Shown one piece after another: positions 12,801 through 27,800 of a stretch of DNA of 64,000 bases. Every line of letters begins with the position of its first letter. The first letter of the stretch is position 1. Source of the stretch: Panopea generosa (taxonomy: Eukaryota; Mollusca; Bivalvia; Adapedonta; Hiatellidae); the NCBI GenBank assembly GCA_029582155.1, contig CM055909.1:22403347-22467346 (forward strand). The letters run 5' to 3'. The notes below the pieces were generated by a model. It saw nothing but the letters and a program-made list of their open reading frames with translations. It was not told the DNA's origin and searched no databases. The position numbers and the translations under genes were made by a program.

Positions 12801-15800
12801 ATACCTAACGCCTTTATGTTATATATTTTTTGCAGTTTTTTTAGAAATGTCTAAAATGTTAAATCTAATTCATAATTGAATCATTAACTGTTAATTTGGA
12901 AACAACATTAACAGCGCTCATGGTTTTGACAAAATTTTATATTTGTTTTTATTAATTTTTTTTATAAGTTCAATTCTACTCACCTTATTGTCATAAAATG
13001 GATCTACACTGATAAAGATTCGCTTGTAACCGAACAAAACCCTAAACCCGAAACCCCTGACCATCTTAAACAAGGATGTGGCTTGCTTTATATATAAGTT
13101 TCTTGACTGGAATGGCTGCTCCCGGATGTATGAGGTGAAGTCTTTGCCGTTAATTTTGACGATATCTCCCTAAAAAGCAATAGATATAGATTTAAAATGT
13201 GTTATACATGACATATACATATGTTTATAGTAGTTTCCAAATTGTATATTAATGCACTACGTCTAACTCTCCATATCACCGATCACATTTATTCCCTATA
13301 GATATGGGCTATTTACACTTTATTCCATATATATATGGGCGATTTACACTTTATTCCATATATATATGGACGATTTACACTTTATTCCATATATATATGG
13401 GCGATTTACACTAAAATCCATGTATATATATAAATGGGTTATTTACACTTTATTCAATATATGTATGGGCGATTTACATTTTATTCCATATAGATATGGG
13501 CGATTTACACTTTATTCCATACTGATATGGGCTCTTTACACTTTATTCCATATAGATATGGGCGATTTACATTTAATTCCATATAGATATGGGCGATTTA
13601 CACTTTATTCAATATAGATATGGACGATTTACACTTTAGTCCATATATATATGGGCGATTTACACTTTTTTCAATATTGATATGGGCAATTAACCCTTTT
13701 TTGCCATATAGATATGGACGATTCACAATTTATTCCATATAGATATGGGTGATTTACAATTAATTCCATATATATATGGGCGATTTACATTTAATTCCAT
13801 ATAGATAAGGGTGATTTACACTTTATTCCATATATATATGGGCGATTTACATTTTATTCCATATAGATATGGTCGATTTACAATGTATTCCATATATATG
13901 GGCGAGTTACATTTAATTCCATATACATATGGGCGATTTACACTTTCTTCGCTATACATATGGGCGATTTACACATTTACTCCATTGAAATGACAGTACA
14001 ATTTACATATATCAATAACAAAAAATATTCATAAAAAGCATGATGATGTTTATCTGTACAATAATCCTGACTTTTACATTAATTATAAAAGAAAAGATGT
14101 GAAACTATTACAGCTTCTCTTCACAATTTTAAAAAGGTATATTAAAGCAATGCTGTATGTGTCGAACGAAGTAAAAGTTTGCCATCGATCTTACTTAAAG
14201 ATGTTTGATTGGTTTCCTTGATGATAAGAAAAATGTATAACAATCTTCTCATTCGATTTAATATAAAAGTATATATATATATTATAAGTAAATTGAATAA
14301 GAAGAAAATTGTCTATCCCTTTTCCTTTTACTTTCTGTGTCCTATATATTGATTAACATTCGGCCAAATAATGTAATATGAACATGACGTGTTTTCAAGA
14401 ACGACATAGACATATACAGAATACTTCTTCTATTTGATGCAAATGCAATGCCATTAAATGGTATATGTAAAATATTTATTATTTTATAAAAGCTATTGGA
14501 AAACAATTAAACTAAACCTGCAATGAACTGACCAAAGCTATAAATGTATGCTGTTTTATGTTGTTTTTCAGTCATATCGCAACGGTGTCTGCTTGAGACA
14601 GTATTCTAAGCACTGTCATGGTACGATACTCCATCCAAGCAAATTACAAATTACACGTCGATCAGACATCAATCTTCTCTCTAAATGCTGAGCGCCAAGC
14701 AATGAAGCTTCTAGTACCATTTTGAAAGTCTTAGGTATGACTCGGCCGAGTATCCAACTCAAGACCTTCTGCGTGCGAGTCGGACGGTCTTGCCATGGAC
14801 CGACCGCCTCTGCAGTTTAATGTATACTACGGTGAGATATAAGATCCAAACCTGTATAACAACTGTCTCTCCCTGGGACTCCACCATGACACCGCTGATA
14901 CAGTTTCTGTCATCCATGTCTTCGCCACAATCTTTGTGCAGTGCTTTGATCACCAGGGATGCTCGAGGATCATCTTTAGCCGCATCTCCTGAAGGCTGTT
15001 AATATAAAATGTTTTTCTGACATTTGTCCCATACTGTGTCCACAACGTGTTATATTATCATTTCTTGAGCTTATTAAATAAAGCTCGAACGCATAACAAC
15101 CATTGCGAAAGGGACTTTCATGTGGCAATATTCCTCTTGAACATATTCAATAAAAATCACCTTTTCTTTGTTGCATTATGTGATTCCAGTGTCATTTTAT
15201 CAGATATAAAATGTGCAATCTGAATTCATTTGCAATGTTCGAACGAAATTATAGTTTTTCATATACTTATGTTAGCACATCAGTTTAATGAGATGTCGAT
15301 ATATTTAAACTATGATTTTTAAATTAAAAGCTCGACTGTATGTCTGATTGGTATTGTATTTGTTAGTTATGGGAATGGATCAACTTTTATCATGACAATG
15401 CATTCATTTCTGTTGATAAACTTGCTGTCTGATATAATAGGTGTATCACGTCATTGTAAGTTAATCAGGCACATGACGTCATAATGCATACCTCATGACG
15501 TCGTTATGTATACTTATACATATTGATCTGGATGGCATGGCTATTAACCATAATTAAAATGAATAAAATATAGAAATATTGACATGATAAATAGAATACC
15601 ATGTAATGGTCTAATATTATCAACTTCATCAGGTTCGGCACGAAAACAAACGACTCGGCAATGCCTCGTCCTGGTTTTTTTCTAAGCCTCACCTAATAAA
15701 AATGATAATTTCAGACACTAACATGGTATTCTGTATATCTAATAAAATTTGTTGATTTAAATCACATAATCCAATGTAATGTCTTTACAGCACTCTTTGT

Positions 15801-18800
15801 AAATTTTGTCCCTTTCTATTTATAGTTATATTATATTCATGCCATTATCGGATGAAATGTTGCATATATACTTTAATCGTACCTCAACCAAATTGTAGCC
15901 ACAGGGTGAAGCTTCGAAATCATATTCAAGTCCGTCAAATGTTTTCACGTGTGACATGCCATAGTAGTTGCACGTGGAACTGCATTTGTCCTCCGTACAC
16001 TTCCATTTGCCCATATAACATTCACTGTGAAATAGTTTTAATGAAATACATTTAGATATTATGTTTAACTACATATAAGTATTTAAATCTAATGCACTGT
16101 CAGCCAATACTGCTCATACTGGAAAACATTTTAACTTCGGTTGATTGTAGAACAGAATAGTCATGGTGTATCATCATATGAAATATGCACATACGAATTT
16201 AATTGATCCGTATAAATACATATTAGAATCTGCTAGGTTTAGGTAAGCTTAAATACATATTTTCTTAAATAGCATGCCTATATATAAACATATATAATCA
16301 TTGACATTGTGTTCTCATATAGATATATATTTAAACATACCCCTAAAAATATAAAGGATTTCCTTACCTGGCCTATATTCGCCAAGGTTAGAATAAATTA
16401 GATTTCCCGCTTAATTTGCAACATAATATGAATCAAACGAATACTGTCATACTGGTTTACATGTTGTAAAATGTGTTTACATAGTGTAACGAACGGAGGT
16501 CAATAAGGATATCACGTAATATTTAAATTTAGAACGTGTATTTTGATTCAAGTTTACCATTCCGATTTAAATAATTGTTTTGTCATGTGTTGATGGATTT
16601 GATGTACTCTGGAATTTATTTATTAATAATAATAATAATAATAATATCCCTTGTGTCATTTTAAAACAAAATTGAAGAAATGTACAGCATTTTATTTTGA
16701 CATCACTACCTTTTAATCAGATATGCAAATATAACTAGTCTATCCCACGACCCAATATCTCCCGAATCAGGTCTATTAACAACCAGTGAAAAGGCAGGGA
16801 ATTCTATGCCTGTCCCAAAATTCATAACAATTGAACTCTTACTAAACTGTGACTTCATCCAAACTTTCAGTTGAGCAACTGACCAATCATTATGTTGGTA
16901 AAGAGACTATTTTTTAGGTACATGCACAAGGAAATCGTACTTTACCTTATGTCAATGTAAAACTTAACTTTTGTAATGTTTACCTATATAAATAGCACGT
17001 GGTTTGCTTGTACTTACTTAATAGTAAGACGTATTGCATTGCTGTGCATGGTGTTCTGTGGATTCAAATTCATTGTGCATCACTGACGATGATTTAGATA
17101 TTTATATTTGTGTAATATTACATTTGTTGTAACAGCGCTTAAGCATATCGTATATATTGTTATAAGAATGAATAAATGCATTGGGGATTTACGACATACC
17201 AACACAAAACAGTTGTATGATGGCAACAAAATGCAGACAATTCATGGAATAAAAATACAAACCTATACACAGAATGTAGAATAAAGCTTAAACATGTATA
17301 ATACTCATAGACTCCATAATTTCAGTACATTCTGGACCGAATTTTCGGTGTCCTCATACAAACTTTCAGAAGCCAAAGTGATCCTGTTATTCTTGATTCA
17401 GTTAATTTACACCCAACAACTACACAATGGTTGATAATTGAATCATAATACTAAACATGAAGGAAAATAATAGTTACAGAAATGACCCTCTCTTTGGGTA
17501 GTCCATCCAATCTTCAGAGATCGGTAAAAATCGCCGTTAGTCAATTTGACATTTTTCTCGCTGAATGTTTAAATTTTGATTGACATTTAAAATGACTATA
17601 TTTTCAGAACATATATTATTCTCTGCATGTTTGTGCCAACTTTGTGTCCATTCATATGATTATTTAAAATGTTATGAATAATTGTTGGTTTACCTTTACG
17701 TTTTTTTTCTGTGAAACTCATATAATTATTCTTAACACATTGAACTATGCGTTTGTTAAATTTATCGGAAATACAATTTAAAATGTTACAACACGGTTAT
17801 TTGTCAAATAAAGTAACTGCGCAATTTCTCATATACCAATCATAGTAATATGATATACCACATATTGCAGCACACTTCAAGAGTTATTTAACTAATCACA
17901 ATATCGTACCATTTATTGCAGCCAATCTGGATGGTTGCACTATTATTGAACCTGACGTGGTTATATTCACACTGGCATGCTGACGGTTTTACACAGTATC
18001 CGTCCTGTAAGAACATTCCTGCAGGACACTCACACCCTGACACGCACTCGCTGGTGCACGCCTTGGCCATAACGTTGTGGAGAGATTGACAGGTTCGTGG
18101 ACATGGGGATGTACAATCGGAATAAACCAAACCTACTGGACACTCCTTGGCTGCAATTAAACATTTGAAAATACTGATTATTAATTAGGTTTTTTGTCAA
18201 AGGTGCACATTGCAAAATACAGTGCAACATTTTCACAGGCTTTGAAAGTCAATGTGTTGCCAGGAGTTGTGTGTATTTTTCAAATTTATTCTAACGTGGG
18301 TGCAATACACTAGCAGCGTATGATAATGTAATGTAAGATTAAATGGTTGAATGCATGTCTTTAAAACGTAAAATGCAATTATTTTCAGTCATATATGCAC
18401 ACTTTCTGATAAAAATGTCCCTATAAAGCACAGAACACAACAAAACAATGTCCAGGCGGGGCAATAAAGTATGCAACAGCTGTTGTGCTCTTTTGTCTAA
18501 TAGTTAAATGCAATTACGATATTGATAAATATGATAGCTTTTGCAATATATAATATCTAAGGAAATGGACAAATAGACGTATCTATCATTTTTATACTTA
18601 ACCAGATTATTTACATTTTCTGCTTATAATAATATCATTTTAAGTGAATTGATTATCAAAGGCAAAATAGGAATTATGGACGTTATTGTACGTACGGCAC
18701 GTGCTGATAGACCGCCATCGTACGATTATGTTCTGTGCTGAGCATTCCCGTGCATACGCTTCGGCATAAAAACATTTGACCGCCTCCCTGTCCTCTGCGG

Positions 18801-21800
18801 ATGACGCCTCACAATGATAGTTCATACACATGCTGAACCAAACGTTGGCGTCAATCTGAAATGTTTACATGCGCTTAGTTTTAATTTTTTGTATGGAACA
18901 AATGAAGAAACATTTGACGTGTTAAGAAGAGAAATGTAGACATATAACGCACACATATTTTCGAAGACAACTTTGTTTTATTTTGTTTTGTGTATTCATC
19001 TATCAGTGCAAATTATAATGGTTCTGTTATACATTAAACAACAAAATTATAATTCTAATCTAATAAACAATTCTTCATGACCTTTATTAATTAATGAATA
19101 AGATGTTTGAAAAGCATCAACACGCATTTTAGTAAAAATGTAATACTGCCTAAACGTCGGTCTCATAGACCATTTGTACATGCAAAACATGCATTAGCAA
19201 TCTTTGTTTCTTTGATTGAACGATGTGTTTTCCTAATATATTGGTATTATTGTGACTTGATTAGCATCATAACTGTATTCGGAACATTCTGACTGCATTG
19301 GCATGATTGAATTGTGATTTGCAAAAGCTTTGGAATTGAAGAATGAGTACGAGTACATTTTTTTGGAATTTTACTTTCATTTTGTCAATAATGTATCTTG
19401 AATGAAAGATGACCGCTATTTTTCTAATGACATGTTGGCACTGCATACAAACCAACACATAACTATCATTTTAACGTTTTTAATCTGTTACTTTCTAGGA
19501 ACGACAACTATGTTCAAGTGTTCAATAAAGAAGTAAGATGAAAAATCAATGGTTGTTTTACAACACATGGTTCAGTTACCGCCCGAAACAAATCCTGTTC
19601 ATAGGGTCCTCTGTGACCGGGTGGTCTTAAACGCCGTCTTAACAGCACTTACCTCTCATTGCTAAGGTCGATGGTTCGAGTCTCGCTCGCTCAAAAAACT
19701 TCATGTGAGGAAGTTTGCCAATTACTTTCAGAAGGATGGTTCTCTTCCTATTCATGATGATGTCTCCCCCACCAATAAAACTGGACATGCCATATATAAT
19801 CAGAAATATGTTATAACACATTAAACAAAGAGTCTGTCCATGATAATAACCGAAACATCTCTTGACATGTTATTTATAAATTGATGTTTCAGTACTATGT
19901 CATTTGTTCCAAAATCGTCAATCGTCGTTTTGTTTACCTTTCCTAATACTTTGTTAACAAACCCACGGGCGACATAGCATTTAAATACACAATACACACA
20001 TATATAAGAAGTGTGTCTTAAAGCATGAGTCATTAAGGAGTGTATAATACAATGAACAGCGACATTATGCTAATGTATTTGTTTAGTTCAATATGTCTTT
20101 ACGTATGCAATAAATGCCATCTACGCCGTCGGGGGATTTACATCAAAGTATTAGCAACATATGGTGCCCTGTATGAGAATATACAGGCCGGTTCAATTCT
20201 TGTTACCAATGACACTTTCGTTCTTTAATACAATGTTTATACAGTCCAATGCTTCAGTGATGTGCGACTTTGTTTTTTGTTTTGCACAAGTAAAATATTG
20301 TTTAGCTGCCAAGCGAATTTATACGGCTTTAGCTATAATGTAACTATTTTTTATCGAATATGATTTTGTTGTTATCATCAATGTAGACTTACAACACGTT
20401 GGCAGTCATTAAAAACGGAAGATCGGACGATGGAACAGGCTTTCTCCGCTTCACTCTTCGTTTTGTCTGATTTACCGTAGCAGTAGCTCTCGATAGCCCC
20501 AGAATCTGGACACTGAAATTGGAAAACTGGCATGTAACTCATTTGTTCGCTACGTGGTAATAATTGCATTCTATATATCAAGAATATGGACACAGAAGTT
20601 GCAGAAAAGACTGTAACATTTCAGGAAACAAAGACTAACACACAACGAATGACTAACCTATATATTTACTGAATAATATAAACACAAATTGATTACCGAA
20701 AAATGGAATATCGATCTTGAAACATAACATATATTCATTCGAGATAAGTAAACAAGTTTAAGTATTGTACAATCCGTCTCATATGATACAACAATTAGTT
20801 TGTTACTATTTAGTATTACATCGTGCTATTCGGAATGTATTTCTTTTGTTAAATAACTTTTGTATTTGAAAAACATGCGTATTATTTAGCCCCCTTAAAT
20901 ATCTTTATTGATTTCTAATCTGATAATGAAAAAATGCACTTACTTTTGATTCACCAGTTACAATCTTGAAAGAGTTCCCAAATGTTGCGGGATTCGACGT
21001 TCCATCAAATTCATCTATAACGGGGAAAAATGCGTATAATATGGCAACAAATATGTTTAAATTACACTTTGTTAGTAAGTTATTAGTATAATAAAACTGC
21101 GATTGATTTCAATTTCCTTTCCAATATATTACTTTTATTAAGCTTGCCATCACACATGTCTATTCCGCATATATTCAAATATATAAAGATACGATATTGT
21201 TTATTATTGTGACATGTGCATACGTTCATTTTGTAATACATATATACAACTGACAAAATTGTATGGTATCCGACCCATTTGACCAATATGCCACAAGGAT
21301 AATCTAGAAAGTAATTATATACAAAATTCTTATTAATATAAGTGTTCGTCGTTTTAGCTCACTGATCTATTATTACCCTTGGCTACTTCAGAACTACAGG
21401 TGAAGAAGATAAATGTCGAAAAACGCAGAATTTTGACCCAATGAACAATTGTTGAAACAGCATGATTCATTTGAGACGCTTTGAACAGTAACATTTACTC
21501 GTACCTGACATGTTTGGAATGCCGTTATTGTTTCCACAGAGACCCTGTACGTTATGACCAGCTGTCTTGTCTTTGTCAAGCGTTACATATACAGTTGATG
21601 CGTGGTCCACCTTAACTCGGAGACCATTTGGACATTCAATTAACACCCAGTCGCCTACAACGCTCACCGTGAAAGCTGAAACAATTAAAAGGATAGTATA
21701 ATCTTAAACTTCTGGTTTCGTTACATATATATATATGACGGCATATGACATAGTTTATGATTATACTACTGTTATATGACCCGAATACAAACAAATGTTT

Positions 21801-24800
21801 AAGTAAACATATACCAAAATAGAAATTCATTGAACTGTACTTAGATTGGATACACTGTTACCGTAACATGTAAGAAAACACTGTTTACAATAAAAGTAAA
21901 CAGTATGATAGAAAAGTGTTCTTATTTTGAATGTTACAGCATGCCTATACCTTTCTTACGGTTCATTGTTGTAGTGAAATAATATGAAATACATTTACGT
22001 TTATTCTATGAATAGAACAAGCTTCATGCTTTCGTTTCAACAGTTATTGTGCGCAAGTGTTTATTCATTAATCTTTGCCAATATATTCGGGTGTTTCCGT
22101 ACAGCTGTTTGTGAATGCGATATGATGCTGATTTAAATATGCAATGGTATCGGTTCAATTTACGGACATGAGAGCCAGATAAATACTAACGGACAATAGT
22201 TGTATATCTATTTACTACCGTTGTTAGGCGGTAACTTCTAGTATTAATTTTTCTGGGTGATAACATAACACTGGTTCTATTCATTGATTTTTTATGTTTG
22301 TATTGTTTTGTGTGTTTCTGGGGCTATTTATCAAACACCTGAGTAACACACAATGACATATCGTTATTGATCATGTAGACTTACACATTGACATATCTTT
22401 ATTAATCATGTAGGCTTGTAAATTGACATATCGTTAATAATCATGTAGACTTACACATTGACATATCGTTATTAATCATGTAGGCTTACACATTGACATA
22501 TCATTTATAATCATATAGGCTTACACATTGACATATCGTTATTACTCATGTAGGCTTACACATTGACATATCGTTAATAATCATGTAGGCTTACACATTG
22601 ACATATCATTTATAATCATGTAGGCTTACACATTGACATATCGTTATTACTCATGTAGGCTTACACATTGACATATCGTTAATAATCATGTAGTCTTGCA
22701 CAGCGACATATCGTTATTAATCATGTAGGCTTACACATAGACATATCGTTATTACTTATGTAGGCTTGTACATTGACATATCGTTATTAATCATGTAGGT
22801 TTACACATAGACATATCGTTATTACTCATGCAGGCTTGTACATTGACATATCGTTATTAATCATGTAGGCTTGTACATTGACATATCGTTATTAATCATG
22901 TAGGCTTATACATAGACATATCGTTATTACTCATGTAGGATTGTACATTGACATATCGTTATTAATCATGTAGGCTTGCACAGCGACATATCTATATTAC
23001 TCATGTAGGCTTACATTCTTCAGGCGTAAGGACTGGTTTGTCTGTAAGTATCTGGACCTGTCGGCCATTGATGCTTATCTCCCCTCCTTCTGTTTCCACT
23101 GTGTCGCCAGTATCCATATAAATCTTCACGTTCTATAAAATTTAAGAATTTTAAGATGCATGTGGTAGTTAAATAATACGGATAAAGATATCATGTAATA
23201 CTTTAGACCAACAAGCTTGTGGAAACAACTCTTCCAAAACTGGTTTAAATGAAATTTACTATACAGTAAATACTTGACCTGAACATGCGTCTGTGGTCTT
23301 GTTGTTTTGATCAATAGTTTCTTACTGAATTATGGCCCTTTGATATTTTTTAATGAAATAACATTCAATGTAATATCGCATTTCAGCCTATAACTATTGA
23401 GTAACTTGAATTATCGTATGAGGACAGACTTTCAGAGAGCGGTGTTTAACAATACAATATGTTTTTATATCTCGGACATTATAATAGTGTTCAAGTACCC
23501 ACACCCACACGCACTGCTTATTTTGCTCTGTCCATGATATTTTTGAACGGGGGATGTGAATTCACTGAATTTTCTTGTAAGGTCTCATTAGAATTGTTTG
23601 TTATATATTCACCAGCCGTTTCTGATTGTATTATATATTGATTTTACCAATATCATAATATAAGTGTACCTTATTGTAACGCCGTAAAACCCTATTCATT
23701 CATTCATGTAACGTTTTGACTTTTAGATACAATTCGGAAAATAATTGTATAAACTATAACTGTAAAATGGCTATAAGCGAGAACGTATATTGATGTGTTA
23801 AACATTTAAAATAAAACTTTACTTTACCTTTCGACAAGTGGTCCAGTAATTACAATTTTTAACTGTTATTTCTACGTGCCAGCCTTGTTCCAGGTTCTCG
23901 GCCAGTGTATAGGAGCAGGTGCCTGCGAACTGGTATTCCAGACCGTCAAACATGCGGTAGTAACTCCTCCCAAAGTTGAGGCACGTCCTAAATGGCATGT
24001 CATTTGTTTGGATAATCACGGACGGTTCTGACAATGAAATAATTATGTAATATAAATATTTTTTGACGACCGGGTTACGTTCTGTCCGTATTAGTATTAT
24101 GTCATTTTATACTGTATGTGTATTTATTTATAAACTATATTTAACCATTGCTTAACACATAAACACTATCTATTTTATCTTTTTAATATACATACTTCTT
24201 TTATTGAACGACAATGTGTCTCATTGTCATTCGTCTCTCACCACTGATTCAAGTGGGAAAGCTATCAGTTACTTGCGGAGACGGGGTGTGCTCGAGTACT
24301 GGTTAATCCCAGTGGTAAGGTTAACTGATCGCTGTAAGCCCTCGATTGCATAAACATGACGCTAAATATTCAATCAATCTTTTATTGCGGTGAGAAAAAT
24401 ATACATTCGAAAAGCTGTGAAAATCATGTACACAATTTTCATTTTCTGTTGAGAAATGTATTCCCATAGGTTAATTTTACGCAAAACAAAACATATTTAT
24501 ATTTCTTACAATCGTAGCTTTCTTATATAGGTTTACATTGTGTTTACACATTTTAATTCTGCGTAGTATAAAAACACTTATTCAGAATTCATATTAAAGT
24601 AGTAAACTCTTCTGCTGACTGTTATACCTAATTCGCCATCTTTCGGACAGGTGACGCAATGCCCGGTGTTACCGCTTACTCCCCAACTTCCGCCGCCTTT
24701 TGAGCAGCATTTTTCTTGAGTGACGACCTTGCCCTCGAAACCCGCCTTCTTTTCTCCATAACACGTGTCTGCGCTATAGCAGTATTGCAACGTGGATTCA

Positions 24801-27800
24801 GATTCTAAACAAACAAAATAGTATTCGTGAAGCATTTTCGTATTGACCATAAACAAAGGCATGTTACTCTTATTAGTACTTTGAAAACGAAAAAAAAAAT
24901 GCTTTATATGTATATTGAGAGTATTTTAAAACTGCTTTTATGACTATAGTAAGAAACTTCTGAATTTCTCCTAAAATATGAACAGTTTTTAAATGAATCC
25001 AACTAAATGAAAACTGTGTTTGAAACATATCAATGAAATAATACTCATTCGAAAGCTTGTTTTATATAACATAAAGACATGTGTTTGCTTTAAACAGCAG
25101 TATGTAAAGTCATCATAGTAAAACTAAATTCGTGACTTCTGAGAGTTCATTTGGTAGCTACGAAACAGTATAATTAGTACTAGAAAAAAATGAAGTGATG
25201 CCTTTATTTGTATATGTATCGTATTTTGTTTAGAGAGAGTATTGTTTTGGTGCGACGTGTTATATGGTTGATATTGTTGTATGGTGTTAAGCGTCAGTCA
25301 CTTTCAATAATGTTTCAGTCATATCGTAACGGTGCCTACTTGAGACAGTATTCTGGGCGCTATCACACTGGAGTATCATGCCGCAGACACATGGTATGAT
25401 ACCCCACCCAGTCACATAATGCTGACACTGGGCCGACCAGACCTAGAACTCTCCTCTAAATGCTTAGCGTCAAGCGAGGAAGCTTCTAGTACCATTTTTA
25501 AAGTATTTGGTATGACCCGGCCAGGGATCGAACCCAAGACATTCCGCACGTGAGGCGGACGTTGTACCAATAGACCACGCTGCGGTCGTATTATATGGTA
25601 CAATATTGAATATTAATTTTATAATTCGACTTTGTACATCCACTGCACATGCTAAGATTTAATTTAAGGATGAATAACCAAAAATGTGTAATCAAGTGAT
25701 GAATGCACGATAATACTAATCAGTCGTTAAACCCGTTGTCATAAACTGCCATACGTATTTTTTTAATAGAACGAATGTCGTGGAATGGATATTTTGTAAA
25801 CATGCTCAACCAATCAAATCAAACAACATGTATTTCAAATACCATTCCAGTGTTAGAATACTTACGTTTTGTGAGATCCTCGCATCTGTAGCCTGTATAG
25901 CCGTCGAGACATTGACAAACATTTGGTTCAATGCACCCTACCGAGTTCTTGCACGGAGGATTACATATAGCTGTAACGGAATAATTATATTGTTTTTACG
26001 GGAACGGACTAATTAGTGCATATATATGTAGATCTGTAACAGAATATACTTCATACTATTGTAACGTAATAGTTATAACAGAATGGTTATATTGCATATA
26101 CTTGTAGGTGAATAGTTCAAATTTATTAGACTGTTATTCAGTTATTGATGTTGAATAGTTGTGAAATTTATTCATAATAAAAATATAACGAATAGGTAAA
26201 GAAATGAATAATAAATATTTAAGCAAGGAAATCGAGTGTTGAATAAAAAGTAAAGAAATGGATCAGTACCGAATAAATCGTCAGGCAACTAAATGAAAGA
26301 AGTAATACAAATTGGACAGAAAGAAGAAACGGATATATGGAGAAATTGCTTTTTGAAGAAATATACTTAGGGAAATCAATTGTAAATGTGTGAAATTTGA
26401 CGTACGTTTGTCACAGTTAGCTCCGCTAAAGCCAGCGCAGCAACCTTTCACAGTCTCCTCAAGCTGCCTGTTTAGAATAGAATAGAATAAACATTATTAA
26501 CAATGACAACAATACAAACGGTAGCATCAAAGCAAAACTAATAATTGTAGTTAACTACAGGTCCCGAGGTTGTCCCAACATCAATGCATACTAAATTGGA
26601 ATCGATTTAAACCAACCAATTAGACTGAGGCCAAGCTTCCAATTGCTGATTTTAGCTCAACTCAAGTAAGTATGAATAATCTAAAGGTCATGTGCTTTTA
26701 AAATGATACTGTCACACAAAGATTTCATTTTAAAGGTCATCAATTCGTGTATCATAAAATGATCAAAGACATTATTCACAATTTGAATTCAAGCGTTACC
26801 TTGATACGATACACGACAAAATGTGAAAAAAAAACTTACTTTGAAAAGACACACATTGGATCCGTCTTGTTGTTTTTAATTGCAGTTTGAATGTAGTTTT
26901 GTAACTCTTTTTCTGTTTTACCATCTACACGTGACCCCTTTTTGTCTAGCCTGTATCCGTCTATCATCATTTTCGTGAAAACTGAACATGGCTGCCTGTC
27001 TGACTTGGAAACAGTTTTTGTATAATCACATTTCCTGGAAGCAAAATATCATTTAAGTTAAAATAAAAAGTTGTGATTCGGTATGAGATAGTTGTTCGGG
27101 AAGTGTTGAGAATCCGCCTAGTTTTCACAATACCATTCAATTGCTGGAGCAAGGATAAATACACATTTCAAAATTCATAACAACAAACAAATTATGTTAA
27201 TTAAAAAGCAGTCTAACTATGGAAGTTGGTGATTGTACATATCGGGTGTTTTGAACCGACAATTATTTTAGCCTTACATAACCTTTGGACAAAATCCGTT
27301 GAAATACATGACCAATTATAATTTATTAGAAAAAACGAAACCAATGTGGAAATTATTTAGCGACCTTCAACATAGGTTTAAAGTTAAAAAAACGAAGACA
27401 TATATATTTCTAGTGAAGATAAAGTATTTATTACGTTAAATAAATAAATAAACAAAATCTTCAAAACCAAATGAAATGGTGTCAGTCGCTAGATATTTGT
27501 ATCATGCAAAGAACACCGGAATACTATAAATTAATCTTCTAGAGTTATTTAAATAATATACATTGTAATGCTACAACTGTATTTGCATGCATTTGTTATT
27601 TGTATCTTTGCCACTGTTTGTATTTTGGGCCAGAGGCCTATATTACCAAATAAATAAACTATAAACACGTTGCTATATCGAGGTATAACCATGAAAATAA
27701 ACTTTGAATACCATCAATTGCCATTGTATATTGACAATTAATAATTTTCAAACAATCGTGGGCTGTAAAAAAGTGGTAGAAAAATGTATTATTTACCCAT

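Larger units (their letters stand above)
10272..12983 (-). other. SSPO: Intron 15, almost entirely minisatellite
   Basis: The intron between exons 15 and 16 is filled by the 44-bp array plus one SINE; only about 130 bp near the exon 15 donor are not repeat. Confidence 0.8.

Noticed and set aside
13366-13993. Plus-strand frames with [16 protein letters not shown]-type repeats
   Set aside because: Translation of the 31-bp intronic minisatellite; intronic and stop-free by unit composition.
15504-15692. Extra exon between exons 13 and 14, with an AG|GTGAGG donor-like site near 15690
   Set aside because: Exons 13 and 14 join in phase 0 and continue the VWD2 domain directly; the frame here has no VWD similarity.
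22330-23010. CRISPR-like array
   Set aside because: Regular repeats without unique spacers, in an intron of a eukaryotic gene; an ordinary minisatellite. The same holds for the arrays at 10.3, 13.3 and 33 kb.
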